A DNA stretch of 64,000 nucleotides from contig CP136065.1 of assembly GCA_032622095.1 (NCBI GenBank), positions 35,746,732 through 35,810,731 on the forward strand. The letters run 5' to 3'. Positions 13,501 to 25,978 of this stretch are shown one piece after another. Source of the stretch: Siphonodentalium dalli (lineage: Eukaryota; Mollusca; Scaphopoda; Gadilida; Siphonodentaliidae). Position 1 is the first letter of the stretch; each line of letters starts with the position of its first letter. The position numbers were made by a program, and so were the translations under genes. The notes beneath the pieces were generated by a model. That model was not told the DNA's origin. It did no database searches and saw only the letters and a program-made list of their open reading frames with translations.

Positions 13501-16500
13501 CCAATTTAACCATTAAAAAAACAAAATATCCCCCCCCCTGAATAGAGCCCAAAATCCCATTCAGGTGCCCAAATATTGTTTTCCCATTGCCTCTATATTC
13601 TAGAGTGAAATGTGGAATCATTTACAGAATGGGTATAGTCTGAGAGATGGCTGACTCAGAAATATGTTTTCATAGGCACGGGTGCTGTATGGTTTTATCA
13701 TGGGTGCTGTGGGTGTTGGGCTGTCTCAATACGCTAAAAACCCACTGAGGAGCCCAAACTTTGTGCAAACCATTTGCATAGATGCATACCTATCCACAAA
13801 CAATAAAAGTGTTGGAAGTAGATACATATAATTGGTCATATGGCCCAATTCAAGTTAAATATACCAATTTAACTTGAATTGTCATGGGTGCTGTGGGTGT
13901 TGGGATGTCTCCATACCCTTAAAACCCACTAAGGAGCCCAAACTTTTGCAAATCTTCTTATATTGATGCAGATATTTCCAAAAACACTAGGAGACCTAGA
14001 ATTATATACCTTTACAGGACCCAATTCCAGTTAAATATACCAATTTAACCATTAAAAAAAACAAATATCCCCCCTGAATAGAGCCCAAAATGCCATTCAG
14101 GTGCCCAAATATTTTTTTCCCATTGCCTCTATATATTCTAGAGTGAAATGTGGAATCATTTATAGAATGGGTATAGTCTGAGAGATGGCTTACTCAGAAA
14201 TATGTTTTCATAGGCACGGGTGCTGTATGGATTTATCATGGGTGCTGTGGGTGTTGGGTTGTCTCAAATACCCTTAAAACCCACTGAGGAGCCCAAACTT
14301 TGTGCAAACCATTTGCATAGATGCATACCTATCAACAAACAACAAAAGTGTTGGAAGTAGATACATATAATGGGTCATATGGCCCAATTCAAGTTAAATA
14401 TACCAATTTAACTTGAATTGTCATGGGTGCTGTGGGTGTTGGGCTGTCTCCATACCCTTAAAACCCACTAAGGAGCCCAAACTTTTGCAAATCTTCTTAT
14501 ACTGATGCAGATATTTCCAAAAACACTAGGAGACCTAGAAGTATATACCTTTACAGGACCCAATTCCAGTTAAATATACCAATTTAACCATTAAAAAAAA
14601 CAAATATCCCCCCTGAATAGAGCCCAAAATCCAATTCAGGTGCCCAAATATTTTTTCCCCATTGCCTCTATATATTCTAGAGTGAAATGTGGAATCATTT
14701 ACAGAATGGGTATAGTCTGAGAGATGGCTGACTCAGAAATATGTTTTCATAGGCACGGGTGCTGTATGGTTTTATCATGGGTGCTGTGGGTGTTGGGCTG
14801 TCTCAATACCCTTAAAACCCACTGAGGAGCCCAAACTTTATGCAAACCATTTGCATAGATGCATACCTATCCACAAACAACAAAAGTGTTGGAAGTAGAT
14901 ACATATAATGGGTCATATGGCCCAATTCAAGTTAAATATACCAATTTAACTTGAATTGTCATGGGTCCTGTGGGTGTTGGGCTGTCTCCATACCCTTAAA
15001 ACCCACTAAGGAGCCCAAACTTTTTCAAATCTTCTTATACTGATGCAGATATTTCCAAAAACACTAGGAGACCTAGAAGTATATACCTTTACAGGACCCA
15101 ATTCCAGTTAAATATACCAATTTAACCATTAAAAAAAACCAAATATCCCCCCTGAATAGAGCCCAAAATCCCATTCAGGTGCCCAAATAATTTTTTCCCA
15201 TTGCCTCTATATATTCTAGAGTGAAATGTGGAATCATTTACAGAATGGGTATAGTCTGAGAGATGGCTGACTCAGAAATATGTTTTCATAGGCACGGGTG
15301 CTGTATGGTTTTATCATGGGTGCTGTGGGTGTTGGGCTGTCTCAATACCCTTAAAACCCACTGAGGAGCCCAAACTTTGTGCAAACCATTTGCATAGATG
15401 CATACCTATCAATAAACAACAAAAGTGTTGGAAGTAGATACATATAATGGGTCATATGGCCCAATTCAAGTTAAATATACCAATTTAACTTGAATTGTCA
15501 TGGGTGCTGTGGGTGTTGGGCTGTCTCCATACCCTTAAAACCCACTAAGGAGCCCAAACTTTTGCAAATCTTCTTATACTGATGCAGATATTTCCAAAAA
15601 CACTAGGAGACCTAGAAGTATATACCTTTACAGGCCCCAATTCCAGTTAAATATACCAATTTAACCATTAAAAAAACCAAATATCCCCCCTGAATAGAGC
15701 CCAAAATCCCATTCAGGTGCCCAAATATTTTTTTCCCATTGCCTCTATATATTCTAGAGTGAAATGTGGAATCATTTACAGAATGGGTATAGTCTGAGAG
15801 ATGGCTGACTCAGAAATATGTTTTCATAGGCACGGGTGCTGTATGGTTTTATCATGGGTGCTGTGGGTGTTGGGCTGTCTCAATACCCTTAATACCCACT
15901 GAAGAGCCCAAACGTTATGCAAACCATTTTCATAGATGCATACCTATCCACAAACAACAAAAGTGTTGGAAGTAGATATATATAATGGGTCATATGGCCC
16001 AATTCAAGTTAAATATACCAATTTAACTTGAATTGTCATGGGGGCTGTGGGTGTTGGGCTGTCTCCATACCCTTAAAACCCACTAAGGAGCCCAAACTTT
16101 TGCAAATCTTCTTATACTGATGCAGATATTTCCAAAAACACTAGGAGACCTAGAAGTATATACCTTTACATGACCCAATTCCAGTTAAATATACCAATTT
16201 AACCATTAAAAAAACAAAATATCCCCCCCTGAATAGAGCCCAAAATCCCATTCAGGTGCCCAAATATTGTTTTCCCATTGCCTCTATATTCTAGAGTGAA
16301 ATGTGGAATCATTTACAGAATGGGTATAGTCTGAGAGATGGCTGACTCAGAAATATGTTTTCATAGGCACGGGTGCTGTATGGTTTTATCATGGGTGCTG
16401 TGGGTGTTGGGCTGTCTCAATACGCTTAAAACCCACTGAGGAGCCCAAACTTTGTGCAAACCATTTGCATAGATGCATACCTATCCACAAACAATAAAAG

Positions 16501-19500
16501 TGTTGGAAGTAGATACATATAATTGGTCATATGGCCCAATTCAAGTTAAATATACCAATTTAACTTGAATTGTCATGGGTGCTGTGGGTGTTGGGATGTC
16601 TCCATACCCTTAAAACCCACTAAGGAGCCCAAACTTTTGCAAATCTTCTTATATTGATGCAGATATTTCCAAAAACACTAGGAGACCTAGAAGTATATAC
16701 CTTTACAGGACCCAATTCCAGTTAAATATACCAATTTAACCATTAAAAAAAACAAATATCCCCCCCTGAATAGAGCCCAAAATGCCATTCAGGTGCCCAA
16801 ATATTTTTTTCCCATTGCCTCTATATATTCTAGAGTGAAATGTGGAATCATTTATAGAATGGGTATAGTCTGAGAGATGGCTTACTCCGAAATATGTTTT
16901 CATAGGCACGGGTGCTGTATGGTTTTATCATGGGTGCTGTGGGTGTTGGGTTGTCTCAAATACCCTTAAAACCCACTGAGGAGCCCAAACTTTGTGCAAA
17001 CCATTTGCATAGATGCATACCTATCAACAAACAACAAAAGTGTTGGAAGTAGATACATATAATGGGTCATATGGCCCAATTCAAGTTAAATATACCAATT
17101 TAACTTGAATTGTCATGGGTGCTGTGGGTGTTGGGCTGTCTCCATACCCTTAAAACCCACTAAGGAGCCCAAACTTTTGCAAATCTTCTTATACTGATGC
17201 AGATATTTCCAAAAACACTAGGAGACCTAGAAGTATATACCTTTACAGGACCCAATTCCAGTTAAATATACCAATTTAACCATTAAAAAAACCAAATATC
17301 CCCCCTGAATAGAGCCCAAAATCTCATTCAGGTGCCCAAATATTTTTTTCCCATTGCCTCTATATATTCTAGAATGAAATGTGGAATCATTTACAGAATG
17401 GGTATAGTCTGAGAGATGGCTGACTCAGAAATATGTTTTCATAGGCACGGGTGCTGTATGGTTTTATCATGGGTGCTGTGGGTGTTGGGCTGCCTGAATA
17501 CCCTTAATACCCACTGAAGAGCCCAAACTGTATGCAAACCATTTGCATAGATGCATACCTATCCACAAACAACAAAAGTGTTGGAAGTAGATATATATAA
17601 TGGGTCATATGGCCCAATTCAAGTTAAATATACCAATTTAACTTGAATTGTCATGGGTGCTGTGGGTGTTGGGCTGTCTCCATACCCTTAAACCCCACTA
17701 AGGAGCCAAAACTTTTGCAAATCTTCTTATACTGATGCAGATATTTCCAAAAAAACTAGGAGACCTAGAAGTATATACCTTTACAGGACCCAATTCCAGT
17801 TAAATATACCAATTTAACCATTAAAAAAAAACAAATATCCCCCCTGAATAGAGCCCAAAATGCCATTCAGGTGCCCAAATATTTTTTTCCCATTGCCTCT
17901 ATATATTCTAGAGTGAAATGTGGAATCATTTACAGAATGGGTATAGTCTGAGAGATGGCTGACTCAGAAATATGTTTTCATAGGCACGGGTGCTGTATGG
18001 TTTTATCATGGGTGCTGTGGGTGTTGGGCTGTCTCAATACCCTTAAAACCCACTGAGGAGCCCAAACTTTGTGCAAACCATTTGCATAGATGCATACCTA
18101 TCAACAAACAACAAAAGTGTTGGAAGTAGATACATATAATGGGTCATATGGCCAATTCAAGTTAAATATACCAATTTAACTTGAATTGTCATGGGTGCTG
18201 TGGGTGTTGGGCTGTCTCCATACCCTTAAAACCCACTAAAGAGCCCAAACTTTTGCAAATCTTCTTATACTGATGCAGATATTTCCAAAAACACTAGGAG
18301 ACCTAGAAGTATATACCTTTACAGGACCCAATTCCAGTTAAATATACCAATTTAACCATTAAAAAAAACAAATATCCCCCTGAATAGAGCCCAAAATCCC
18401 ATTCAGGTGCCCAAATATTTTTTTCCCATTGCCTCTATATATTCTAGAGTGAAATGTGGAATCATTTACAGAATGGGTATAGTCTGAGAGATGGCTGACT
18501 CAGAAATATGTTTTCATAGGCACGGGTGCTGTATGGTTTTATCATGGGTGCTGTGGGTGTTGGGCTGTCTCAATACCCTTAATACCCACTGAAGAGCCCA
18601 AACTTTATGCAAACCATTTGCATAGATGCATACCTATCCACAAACAACAAAAGTGTTGGAAGTAGATATATATAATGGGTCATATGGCCCAATTCAAGTT
18701 AAATATACCAATTTAACTTGAATTGTCATGGGTGCTGTGGGTGTTGGGCTGTCTCCATACCCTTAAAACCCACTAAGGAGCCAAAACTTTTGCAAATCTT
18801 CTTTTACTGATGCAGATATTTCCAAAAACACTAGGAGACCTAGAAGTATATACCTTTACAGGACCCAATTCCAGTTAAATATACCAATTTAACCATTAAA
18901 AAAACCAAATATCCCCCCTGAATAGAGCCCAAAATGCCATTCAGGTGCCCAAATATTTTTTTCCCATTGCCTCTATATATTCTAGAGTGAAATGTGGAAT
19001 CATTTACAGAATGGGTATAGTCTGAGAGATGGCTGACTCAGAAATATGTTTTCATAGGCACGGGTGCTGTATGGTTTTATCATGGGTGCTGTGGGTGTTG
19101 GGCTGTCTCAATACCCTTAAAACCCACTGAGGAGCCCAAACTTTGTGCAAACCATTTTCATAGATGCATACCTATCAACAAACAACAAAAGTGTTGGAAG
19201 TAGATACATATAATGGGTCATATGGCCCAATTCAAGTTAAATATACCAATTTAACTTGAATTGTCATGGGTGCTGTGGGTGTTGGGCTGTCTCCATACCC
19301 TTAAAACCCACTAAGGAGCCCAAACTTTTGCAAATCTTCTTATACTGATGCAGATATTTCCAAAAACACTAGGACACCTAGAAGTATATACCTTTACAGG
19401 ACCCAATTCCAGTTAAATATACCAATTTAACCATTAAAAAAAACAAATATCCCCCCTGAATAGAGCCCAAAATCCCATTCAGGTGCCCAAATATTTTTTT

Positions 19501-20985
19501 CCCATTGCCTCTATATATTCTAGAGTGAAATGTGGAATCATTTACAGAATGGGTATAGTCTGAGAGATGGCTGACTCAGAAATATGTTTCATAGGCACGG
19601 GTGCTGTATGGTTTTATCATGGGTGCTGTGGGTGTTGGGCTGTCTCAATACCCTTAATACCCACTGAAGAGCCCAAACTTTATGCAAACCATTTGCATAG
19701 ATGCATACCTATCCACAAACAACAAAAGTGTTGGAAGTAGATATATATAATGGGTCATATGGCCCAATTCAAGTTAAATATACCAATTTAACTTGAATTG
19801 TCATGGGTGCTGTGGGTGTTGGGCTGTCTCAATACCCTTAAAACCCACTAAGGAGCCCAAACTTTTGCAAATCTTCTTATACTGATGCAGATATTTCCAA
19901 AAACACTAGGAGACCTAGAAGTATATACCTCTACATGACCCAATTCCAGTTAAATATACCAATTTAACCATTAAAAAAACAAAATATCCCCCCTGAATAG
20001 AGCCCAAAATCCCATTCAGGTGCCCAAATATTTTTTTCCCATTGCCTCTATATATTCTAGAGTGAAATGTGGAATCATTTACAGAATGGGTATAGTCTGA
20101 GAGATGGCTGACTCAGAAATATGTTTTCATAGGCACGGGTGCTGTATGGTTTTATCATGGGTGCTGTGGGTGTTGGGCTGTCTCAATACCCTTAAAACCC
20201 ACTGAGGAGCCAAAACTTTATGCAAACCATTTGCATAGATGCATACCTATCCACAAACAACAAAATTGTTGGAAGTAGATACATATAATGGGTCATATGG
20301 CCCAATTCAAGTTAAATATACCAATTTAACTTGAATTGTCATGGGTCCTGTGGGTGTTGGGCTGTCTCCATACCCTTAAAACCCACTAAGGAGCCCAAAC
20401 TTTTTCAAATCTTCTTATACTGATGCAGATATTTCCAAAAACACTAGGAGACCTAGAAGTATATACCATTACAGGACCAAATTCCAGTTAAATATACCAA
20501 TTTAACCATTAAAAAAACCAAATATCCCCCCTGACTAGAGCCCAAAATCCCATTCAGGTGCCCAAATATATTTTTCCAATTGCCTCTATATATTCTGGAG
20601 TGAAATGTGGAATCATTTACAGAATGGGTATAGTCTGAGAGATGGCTGACTCAGAAATATGTTTTCATAGGCACGGGTGCTGTATGGTTTTATCATGGGT
20701 GCTGTGGGTGTTGGGCTGTCTCAATACCCTTAAAACCCACTGAGGAGCTCAAACTTTGTGCAAACCATTTGCATAGATGCATACCTATCCACAAACAACA
20801 AAAGTGTTGGAAGTAGATACATATAATGGGTCATATGGCCCAATTCAAGTTAAATATACCAATTTAACTTGAATTGTCATGGGTGCTGTGTGTGTTGGGC
20901 TGTCTCCATACCCTTAAAACCCACTAAGGAGCCCAAACTTTGTGCAAACTATTTGTATATAGATGCATACCTATCCACAAACAAC

Positions 20986-21889
20986 AACAACAGTGTCTAT
21001 AGTATAGTATTTGAGGAGCATTGCCATTATGGAATTTATTCTGTCATTTGTCAACTATTTACAGCTTATTTTTTTATATAAATAACTAAACACCTTATGA
21101 GATGTCTGGAAAATAATGATATATTATTGTGACCCATTATAGGTATATAACTGTAAGGAAACACAGATTTATAAAACTTTAGTCATGTTATCTGAGAGAT
21201 AGATGTCTTTGTTAGCTATTCTGGTCATTACTGTATACTGTTATTCTGAAATTACGATCTTGCGCCGTTGCGCATGCCCGCCCCGATGTTTACATTATTA
21301 GCGGTGTTTGTATACAATCGGTTTGTTATGGGTGGGTGGTTGGTCTCCGAGCTCGAGCTTTATGTCTCTCATTTATTTTGTATTTGGGCTCATTAGAAAT
21401 TATTTGGAAATACGGAAATTCACCCGGGAAATTCATCGGGAATTCCCCGAATCGTTCCAGCTTTAGAGTTTCGTTTCGTTATCGGACGGAGCTATATTTA
21501 GGAATGACTGAGATTAGATTTTGGACTGTGCTTTCGGATTCGTCTAGTTGGTAAGTCATGTGGGTAGAATCACGAAGCTATGTAAGTTATCAGAACTGGA
21601 AGTAGATCGTTTGACGAAGCTTGTTCGAGAGTATAAAATATATTAGAAATTCATGCGGCTAGGCTCTGTTCTCTTATGTTTTACTCCGAACTACCATTGG
21701 GCGTATTCGAATCGGTGTACTTCAATGCTCGTGAGAAAGGTCAATCTGTTCTTTGGGATGTGAACACCAGGAACAGACAAAATCACAGGTCCCCCCCTCC
21801 CCGGGCAACAATAATTAACCCACCACAATAATAAATAATCCTACACGATTCAGTATTATTGGGTGGTGTTATTTTTTTTATCTGGGCAC
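20986..21889. other. Single-copy stretch after the satellite
   Basis: No recognisable gene or element fills this stretch. The left end is AT-rich. A GC-richer promoter-like patch lies at about 21250-21340 and a strong splice-donor match at 21551 (separate entries). Around 21815-21871 there is an imperfect stem-loop (TAACCCACCACAATAATA against TATTATTGGGTGGTGTTA). A short C-run lies near 21791. Confidence 0.6.
21250..21556 (+). promoter_or_regulatory. Candidate CpG-type promoter and 5' exon ending in GTAAGT
   Basis: TTGCGCATGCCCG at 21268-21280 resembles the NRF-1 palindrome (TGCGCATGCGC) and is followed by CCGCCCC, in a local CpG-rich patch. About 280 bp downstream, TTG|GTAAGT at 21551 is a full match to the 5' splice-site consensus. 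An open frame of 72 codons (21336-21554) crosses the donor and matches no family I know. The only gene with a visible upstream splice acceptor on this strand starts at 35081, so a first exon with an intron of about 13.5 kb is possible. This is inference only; no transcript evidence is available. Confidence 0.25.
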
Positions 21890-21897
21890 CTGTAGAC

Positions 21898-22940
21898 CAG
21901 GGACGTGGCGACAGGGGGGGAATTTCATACCTGCCAATACATTAGTTGGAAATTTCACATCAACAGTAGGTTGAAAATGTTCTTGTAGTTTGATTTTCAA
22001 ACAATTTCTTGGGGGGAATTAATTGTTTTTGGACCAATATTTGCAAATTTTCTTATTTTTGTTAAACATTTTGGACTGAAATGGTCATCAGTTGGAAATT
22101 TTCCAACCTCAGGGGGGTGTCAGTTTGGAAATTTCCAACAGTTGGAAAGCTTGTGTCCTGGTCCCTCCTCCATGGCCAGTCAAAAACTGCTAGTTAATTT
22201 AAGAAAACAATATTGTCATACATTTGGTCAACATTGTCATTGGAATTGTCATCAGTTGTAAATTTTCCAACCTAAGTGGAGTGTCAGGTTGGAAATTTCC
22301 AAATCTAGGAGGGCTTGAGGCTAGTCTAGATGCTAGGATTTTGCGATTTTCTTGCTCAGATTACAAAATTTTCGCACACCGGTCCGAACCATGGTCGGCC
22401 CGGTGTGTCATTGTTTCTCCCCCGTGGCCAATACAAAAATGCTAATAAGTTTAACAATATTTTACTATATTTGGTCAAATTTGTGGACTGAAATGGTCAT
22501 CAGTTGGAGAATTTTCCAACCTGAGGGGGAGTATGAGGTTTGAGCTTTCCAACACTATAGGAAAGCTTCATCAGTTGAGGTCAGTCTAGATGCTAGGATA
22601 TGCGATTTTCTTGTACAAATTTGAAAATTTTCTCACACCGGGCCGAACAGCCATAGTAAACCTGGTGTGTCGTGGTCTCTTGCCCGCGTGGCCGTGTGCT
22701 TTTGTATGGAGTTAAATATGTAAAATATCTGAATGTTCTCATACCGGGAATATAGAACCATGGTTTATGGAGATATGGGATATTAGGTCTAAGAGCACTG
22801 AGATACAAGGGGGGGGGGGGTGCAAATGGAATTATGCAAAACTTGTGTTCGGTCTGATTCTGATTCAAGAGGGGGGGGGTGCAGTTGGAATTTCCCAAGG
22901 TGGACACACCCCGAACTGAAACCCTCTAGCCACGTCCCTG
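21898..22940. mobile_element. Non-autonomous hAT-type DNA transposon
   Basis: Perfect 12-bp terminal inverted repeats CAGGGACGTGGC (21898-21909, and its reverse complement ending at 22940) are flanked by identical 8-bp target duplications CTGTAGAC at 21890-21897 and 22941-22948. An 8-bp target duplication with TIRs starting CAGGG is the hallmark of the hAT superfamily. The 1,043-bp interior has no transposase frame. It holds three diverged copies of a unit of about 250 bp, each starting near TCATCAGTTGG (about 22086, 22248, 22497), and G-runs near the right end. A minus-strand open frame of 104 codons at 22593-22907 is chance. Confidence 0.9.
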
Positions 22941-22948
22941 CTGTAGAC

Positions 22949-23228
22949 ATGAGCATATCGTAACATCAGTTCGCTGGTTTGAGTTTTCACTTCCCATTTT
23001 GTGGGGAGTAAAGGTCACGAACAAGGAATTTCCACGACGGAGACTCATAAATGTTTGTTCTCTGCATGGTGTATCCATATATATTACAGAGTAAATTATG
23101 TCTGTCTGTCTGTTTTTTGTCGCGGACCTGACCCTTTGACTGATTTCAACCAGATTTGGTGTGATGCCTCGGGTACCCCCGTTAAAATATCAAAAATGTG
23201 CACGAAGCGCATAAAGGAACCTGTTCCA
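22949..23228. other. Unassigned spacer between elements
   Basis: Lies between the right target duplication of the hAT element and the first fold-back element. Only a short (GTCT)n run near 23099-23112 stands out. The open frame at 23001-23231 has no recognisable domain. Confidence 0.5.
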
Positions 23229-24023
23229 TAGAGGATCTCACATGAGTTTCTATTTTATACGGAATTTATCAACCGAGTTCACTAAATTCGATTTGAGCCG
23301 AGGTTTACCGAGGCTCAAATAGAATTTAGAGGACGAGGTTGATAAATTACGTATAAAATAGAACGAGTGTGAGATACCTTTTATCACATGATCAAATAAA
23401 CCCGAAGCAACGCGAAATATTCATCGAAAACAACAATCATAAACTACAGCGATCGCAAGTTATTTGAAGAACGCCGTGACGTCATCGCACGCGCTGATAT
23501 TAAAGGTACTCAACCCGTAAAGAGGGTCCCCATCTCAACAGATTCCAACAACAACAATCCGATCAGAGGGTCCTATATTACTATTTCTTTGGCTTTGGGG
23601 GTAAAACATATTTGATTCGAGTCGAGGAACCCATCAAACAAAGCTCAGAGTTATTAGATATTGATTTTTCAAATTTGTTATGTTCTCGAGATCAGTACTA
23701 ATAACTGCCGTAATCTGCTCTGGATGTGTACTCCAAATCTATTCAAACAGACAAGGATGAATAACTCTAAAATCAAGTGGTAATTTTAACGCGATTTTGA
23801 CTGGGTTCTGGGCCAGATAGTATTCCCGATAATGAAAAATAATAGAATTCTAAAATCGATATCTAACAAATCTGAGCTTTGATGGGTGACTTCCTCGACT
23901 CGAATCAAATATTTTTGACCCCCGAAGCCATTGAAATAGTAATTGAGAGGAGTTTTATCGGGTTGAGTACCTTTAAACGTGTCTATTACCGATAATTATG
24001 AAACTGCTTTTATGGCCAAATTA
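23229..24023. mobile_element. Fold-back element copy 1 (with nested insertion)
   Basis: 23233-23379 folds back on itself: TCTATTTTATACG ... AATTTATCAACC pairs with GGTTGATAAATT ... CGTATAAAATAGA. An inner stem (AAATTCGATTTGAGCC against GGCTCAAATAGAATTT) closes a loop with CCGAGG ... CCGAGG. The left border reads ATAGAGGAT, as in copies 2 and 4. To the right, TTTATCACAT (about 23379) is answered by the inverted ATGTGATAAA near 24012, which bounds a body of about 620 bp. That body is interrupted by a TTAA-flanked element at 23504-23972. Without the insertion the element would be about 320 bp. Family assignment unknown. Confidence 0.65.
23504..23972. mobile_element. Long-inverted-repeat MITE flanked by TTAA
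   Basis: Terminal repeats AGGTACTCAACCC (23504-23516) and its exact reverse complement (23960-23972) are directly flanked by TTAA on both sides (23500-23503, 23973-23976). Inverted homology continues inward for about 150 bp: for example TTTGATTCGAGTCGAGGAA on the left and TTCCTCGACTCGAATCAAA on the right, and TCAGAGTTATTAGATAT against ATATCTAACAAATCTGA. There is no coding capacity. TTAA points to a piggyBac-like mechanism. TA flanks with a longer TIR (AAGGTACTC...) would instead suggest Tc1/mariner. The two readings cannot be separated from one copy. Confidence 0.8.
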
Positions 24024-25311
24024 TGTGATAAATATATCTATTGCATAATGGCGAGCGCTGATAAGATAAAATATATCTGCATGCACCTTGTCTCCTAGCA
24101 ACGGTATGCTAGATTCTCCCACTAGTGAATATGTGCGTAAAGATCCATTCACATCTGCTCACAATTATAACACTCGAGACAGGAACGTAACGACAGGGGG
24201 TGTGCAGTGGCGGATCCGGAAAATTTGAAGGGGGGGGGCGCTATGTATTGTTGTATATATGGGGGAGAGCACGAGAGGGGGGGGGGTTTAACCCCCTTCT
24301 CGTAGATGAGGGTCCCGGGAAATTTTGCGTATACCACATTCAAAACGACGCGTTTTCCTGTGTTCTGGGCCCAGTTTATATTAGGCCTATATGGAACGAG
24401 TGACAATAACATTCAGTATAATTACGCTATACATGCACTATATATGGAGGGTTAGTGATGGAAGATCAAAGTTTCTTTGAGCAGTGAACTTATTTTCTGA
24501 AAGTCTGTGCAAATGATAGTGAATTATCTTGGCGACATGATGATTTTGGCGCGCCGGACATGACCATGGATAAGCCCCGGAATCACCGAGTCGCCTATGG
24601 TTTGGGCTGGTGCATGGGAGAATATTTTGTAATTCACAATGAATAGTCGCAAAATCATGGCTTCCAGACAGTACTAGTATAGAGGTGTTTCGGGTGGCAA
24701 ACCAATGTATCTATCCAACCACTTAATTCCTCCATTGACCATGCTGATGTTTAAAGTTTTACTTCTAATAGCCATCAGCTTCACGATAAACTAGCAAAAT
24801 AAGTCATCAATACAAGCCAAACGGGTGGTCCGATCACACTCCAATCATGTACTCGTTTTATTAGTATAAACACAATTTTTCACCAAAAAATATCAACTGA
24901 TTAACAAGTATTCCAATCCCCTATTCATCTACATTCTGGTTGCTACATTCTGGTTGCATCCATAATGTTAATTAAAATATTGTATGTAGATTAATATTTG
25001 TTGTGTAAATGTTTGGGTTATGAATAAATATATGTTCAGTCAATCAACTGACTAATGACGATAATGACACATGGAAACCGATGTTTTGAAGGACTCGTGA
25101 CTTTTTTTTATTAAGCAATGGCAGATGCGTATTTGTCGTGACCTAAAGATGTCTTGTTATCACACATTTGTTCCAATTAGGGTGGCACAACATGTGATGG
25201 TTCCAAGATATAGCCTATTTTAAATGCCATGCATAGATACCATTGGAAACGAACCAACAATGTATTTCTATAATAAATCGAAAATATACTATGTATACGC
25301 TGCATGTATAC

Positions 25312-25978
25312 CATATATAGAGGATATGAAATGAGTGTTTCTCTCATATGATATTTATGAAACCAGTCTAAGAATTTTCAGTTTTCTCGAGCCTCCAGCG
25401 AGAGAAAACTGAAAATTCGTGACGAGTTTCATAAATATCATATGAGAGAAACACGAATTACATATTCTATTTATCATATGACACCTATACATTGATTATG
25501 ATGTCCAAAACGCACACAAATCACTAAATAGCTATATGACATCGGCAGCAAAAGGTTAATGTGACGTCACTTCATTGCACCGGAAGCCCAATTACACCTG
25601 GTGAACTAGCAGAAATAATATGCACGCGAAGATATAGTGCGCCATTCTGTTCTCAGTTTGTGACATTATATCGTATGTTTATTAGATAAATACGAATTAT
25701 ATATTCTATTTATCGTATAACAATGTCCAAAACTATATATTTCAAGATTATAATTGCGAGAATTTCGGCATCGCGTTGATTGACGCGCACGAATTTGACC
25801 TGCATTTAGTTAGCGATGCGGCTCGGCCCCGGCTGCCATTCATCCAATCAGAACACCCTTATTGTCAACAAACCAATCAAATTATCGGAAGGTGATATGA
25901 ACTAGTAATTGATATGAAATTGATTTATGACATACTTTCCAACGTAAATACTGATTGAGTCATATGATAAATAGTTGT
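25312..25978. mobile_element. Fold-back element copy 2, nested in the hAT element
   Basis: GTGTTTCTCTCATATGATAT ... TTATGAAAC (from 25336) pairs perfectly with its reverse complement ending near 25453. An inner stem GAATTTTCAGTTTTCTC against GAGAAAACTGAAAATTC closes a loop of about 11 nt. Weaker pairing extends outward to ATAGAGGATATGAAATG on the left and CATATTCTATTTAT on the right, for a palindrome of about 158 bp. The body is bounded by CTATTTATCATATGAC (about 25467) and its inverted copy GTCATATGATAAATAG ending near 25977. A second GAATTATATATTCTATTTATCG at about 25695 suggests an internal duplication. No coding sequence. Confidence 0.78.

Larger units (their letters stand above)
1..20985. 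repeat. Satellite array, ~538-bp unit (dimer of a ~180-bp monomer)
   Basis: The anchor AACAACAAAAGTGTTGG recurs at 1, 538, 1076 and 1615 and onwards at 537-539 bp, giving about 38-39 units, all in one orientation. Each unit holds two diverged copies (A and B) of a block of about 180-190 bp. Both begin TCATGGGTGCTGTGGGTG and both end in a segment like GTTAAATATACCAATTTAAC. Copy A reads CTGTCTCCATACC and copy B CTGTCTCAATACC. A linker of about 160 bp containing an A-run and a C-run separates A from B. Units differ by a few substitutions and by A/C homopolymer length. No coding potential. The array runs off the left edge. It is the kind of sequence found in pericentromeric or other heterochromatic blocks, but its location is not shown here. 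Confidence 0.97.

Noticed and set aside
1-20985. Helitron-derived satellite (hairpin near an element end)
   Set aside because: The hairpin is not followed by CTRR at a unit border and no Helitron 5' TC end or flanking A/T insertion site is seen.
20869-21081. 70-codon open frame at the satellite border
   Set aside because: Two thirds of it is satellite sequence; the rest has no recognisable domain.
22593-22907. 104-codon minus-strand open frame
   Set aside because: Lies fully inside the non-autonomous hAT element; proline-rich stretches come from G-runs.
24205-24220. A separate transposon starting CAGTGGCGGATCC
   Set aside because: Terminus-like, but no inverted partner or target duplication in the window, so no element could be bounded.
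24149-24412. Open frames on both strands near 24.2-24.4 kb
   Set aside because: Overlap the transposon terminus and poly-G tracts; no protein family resemblance.
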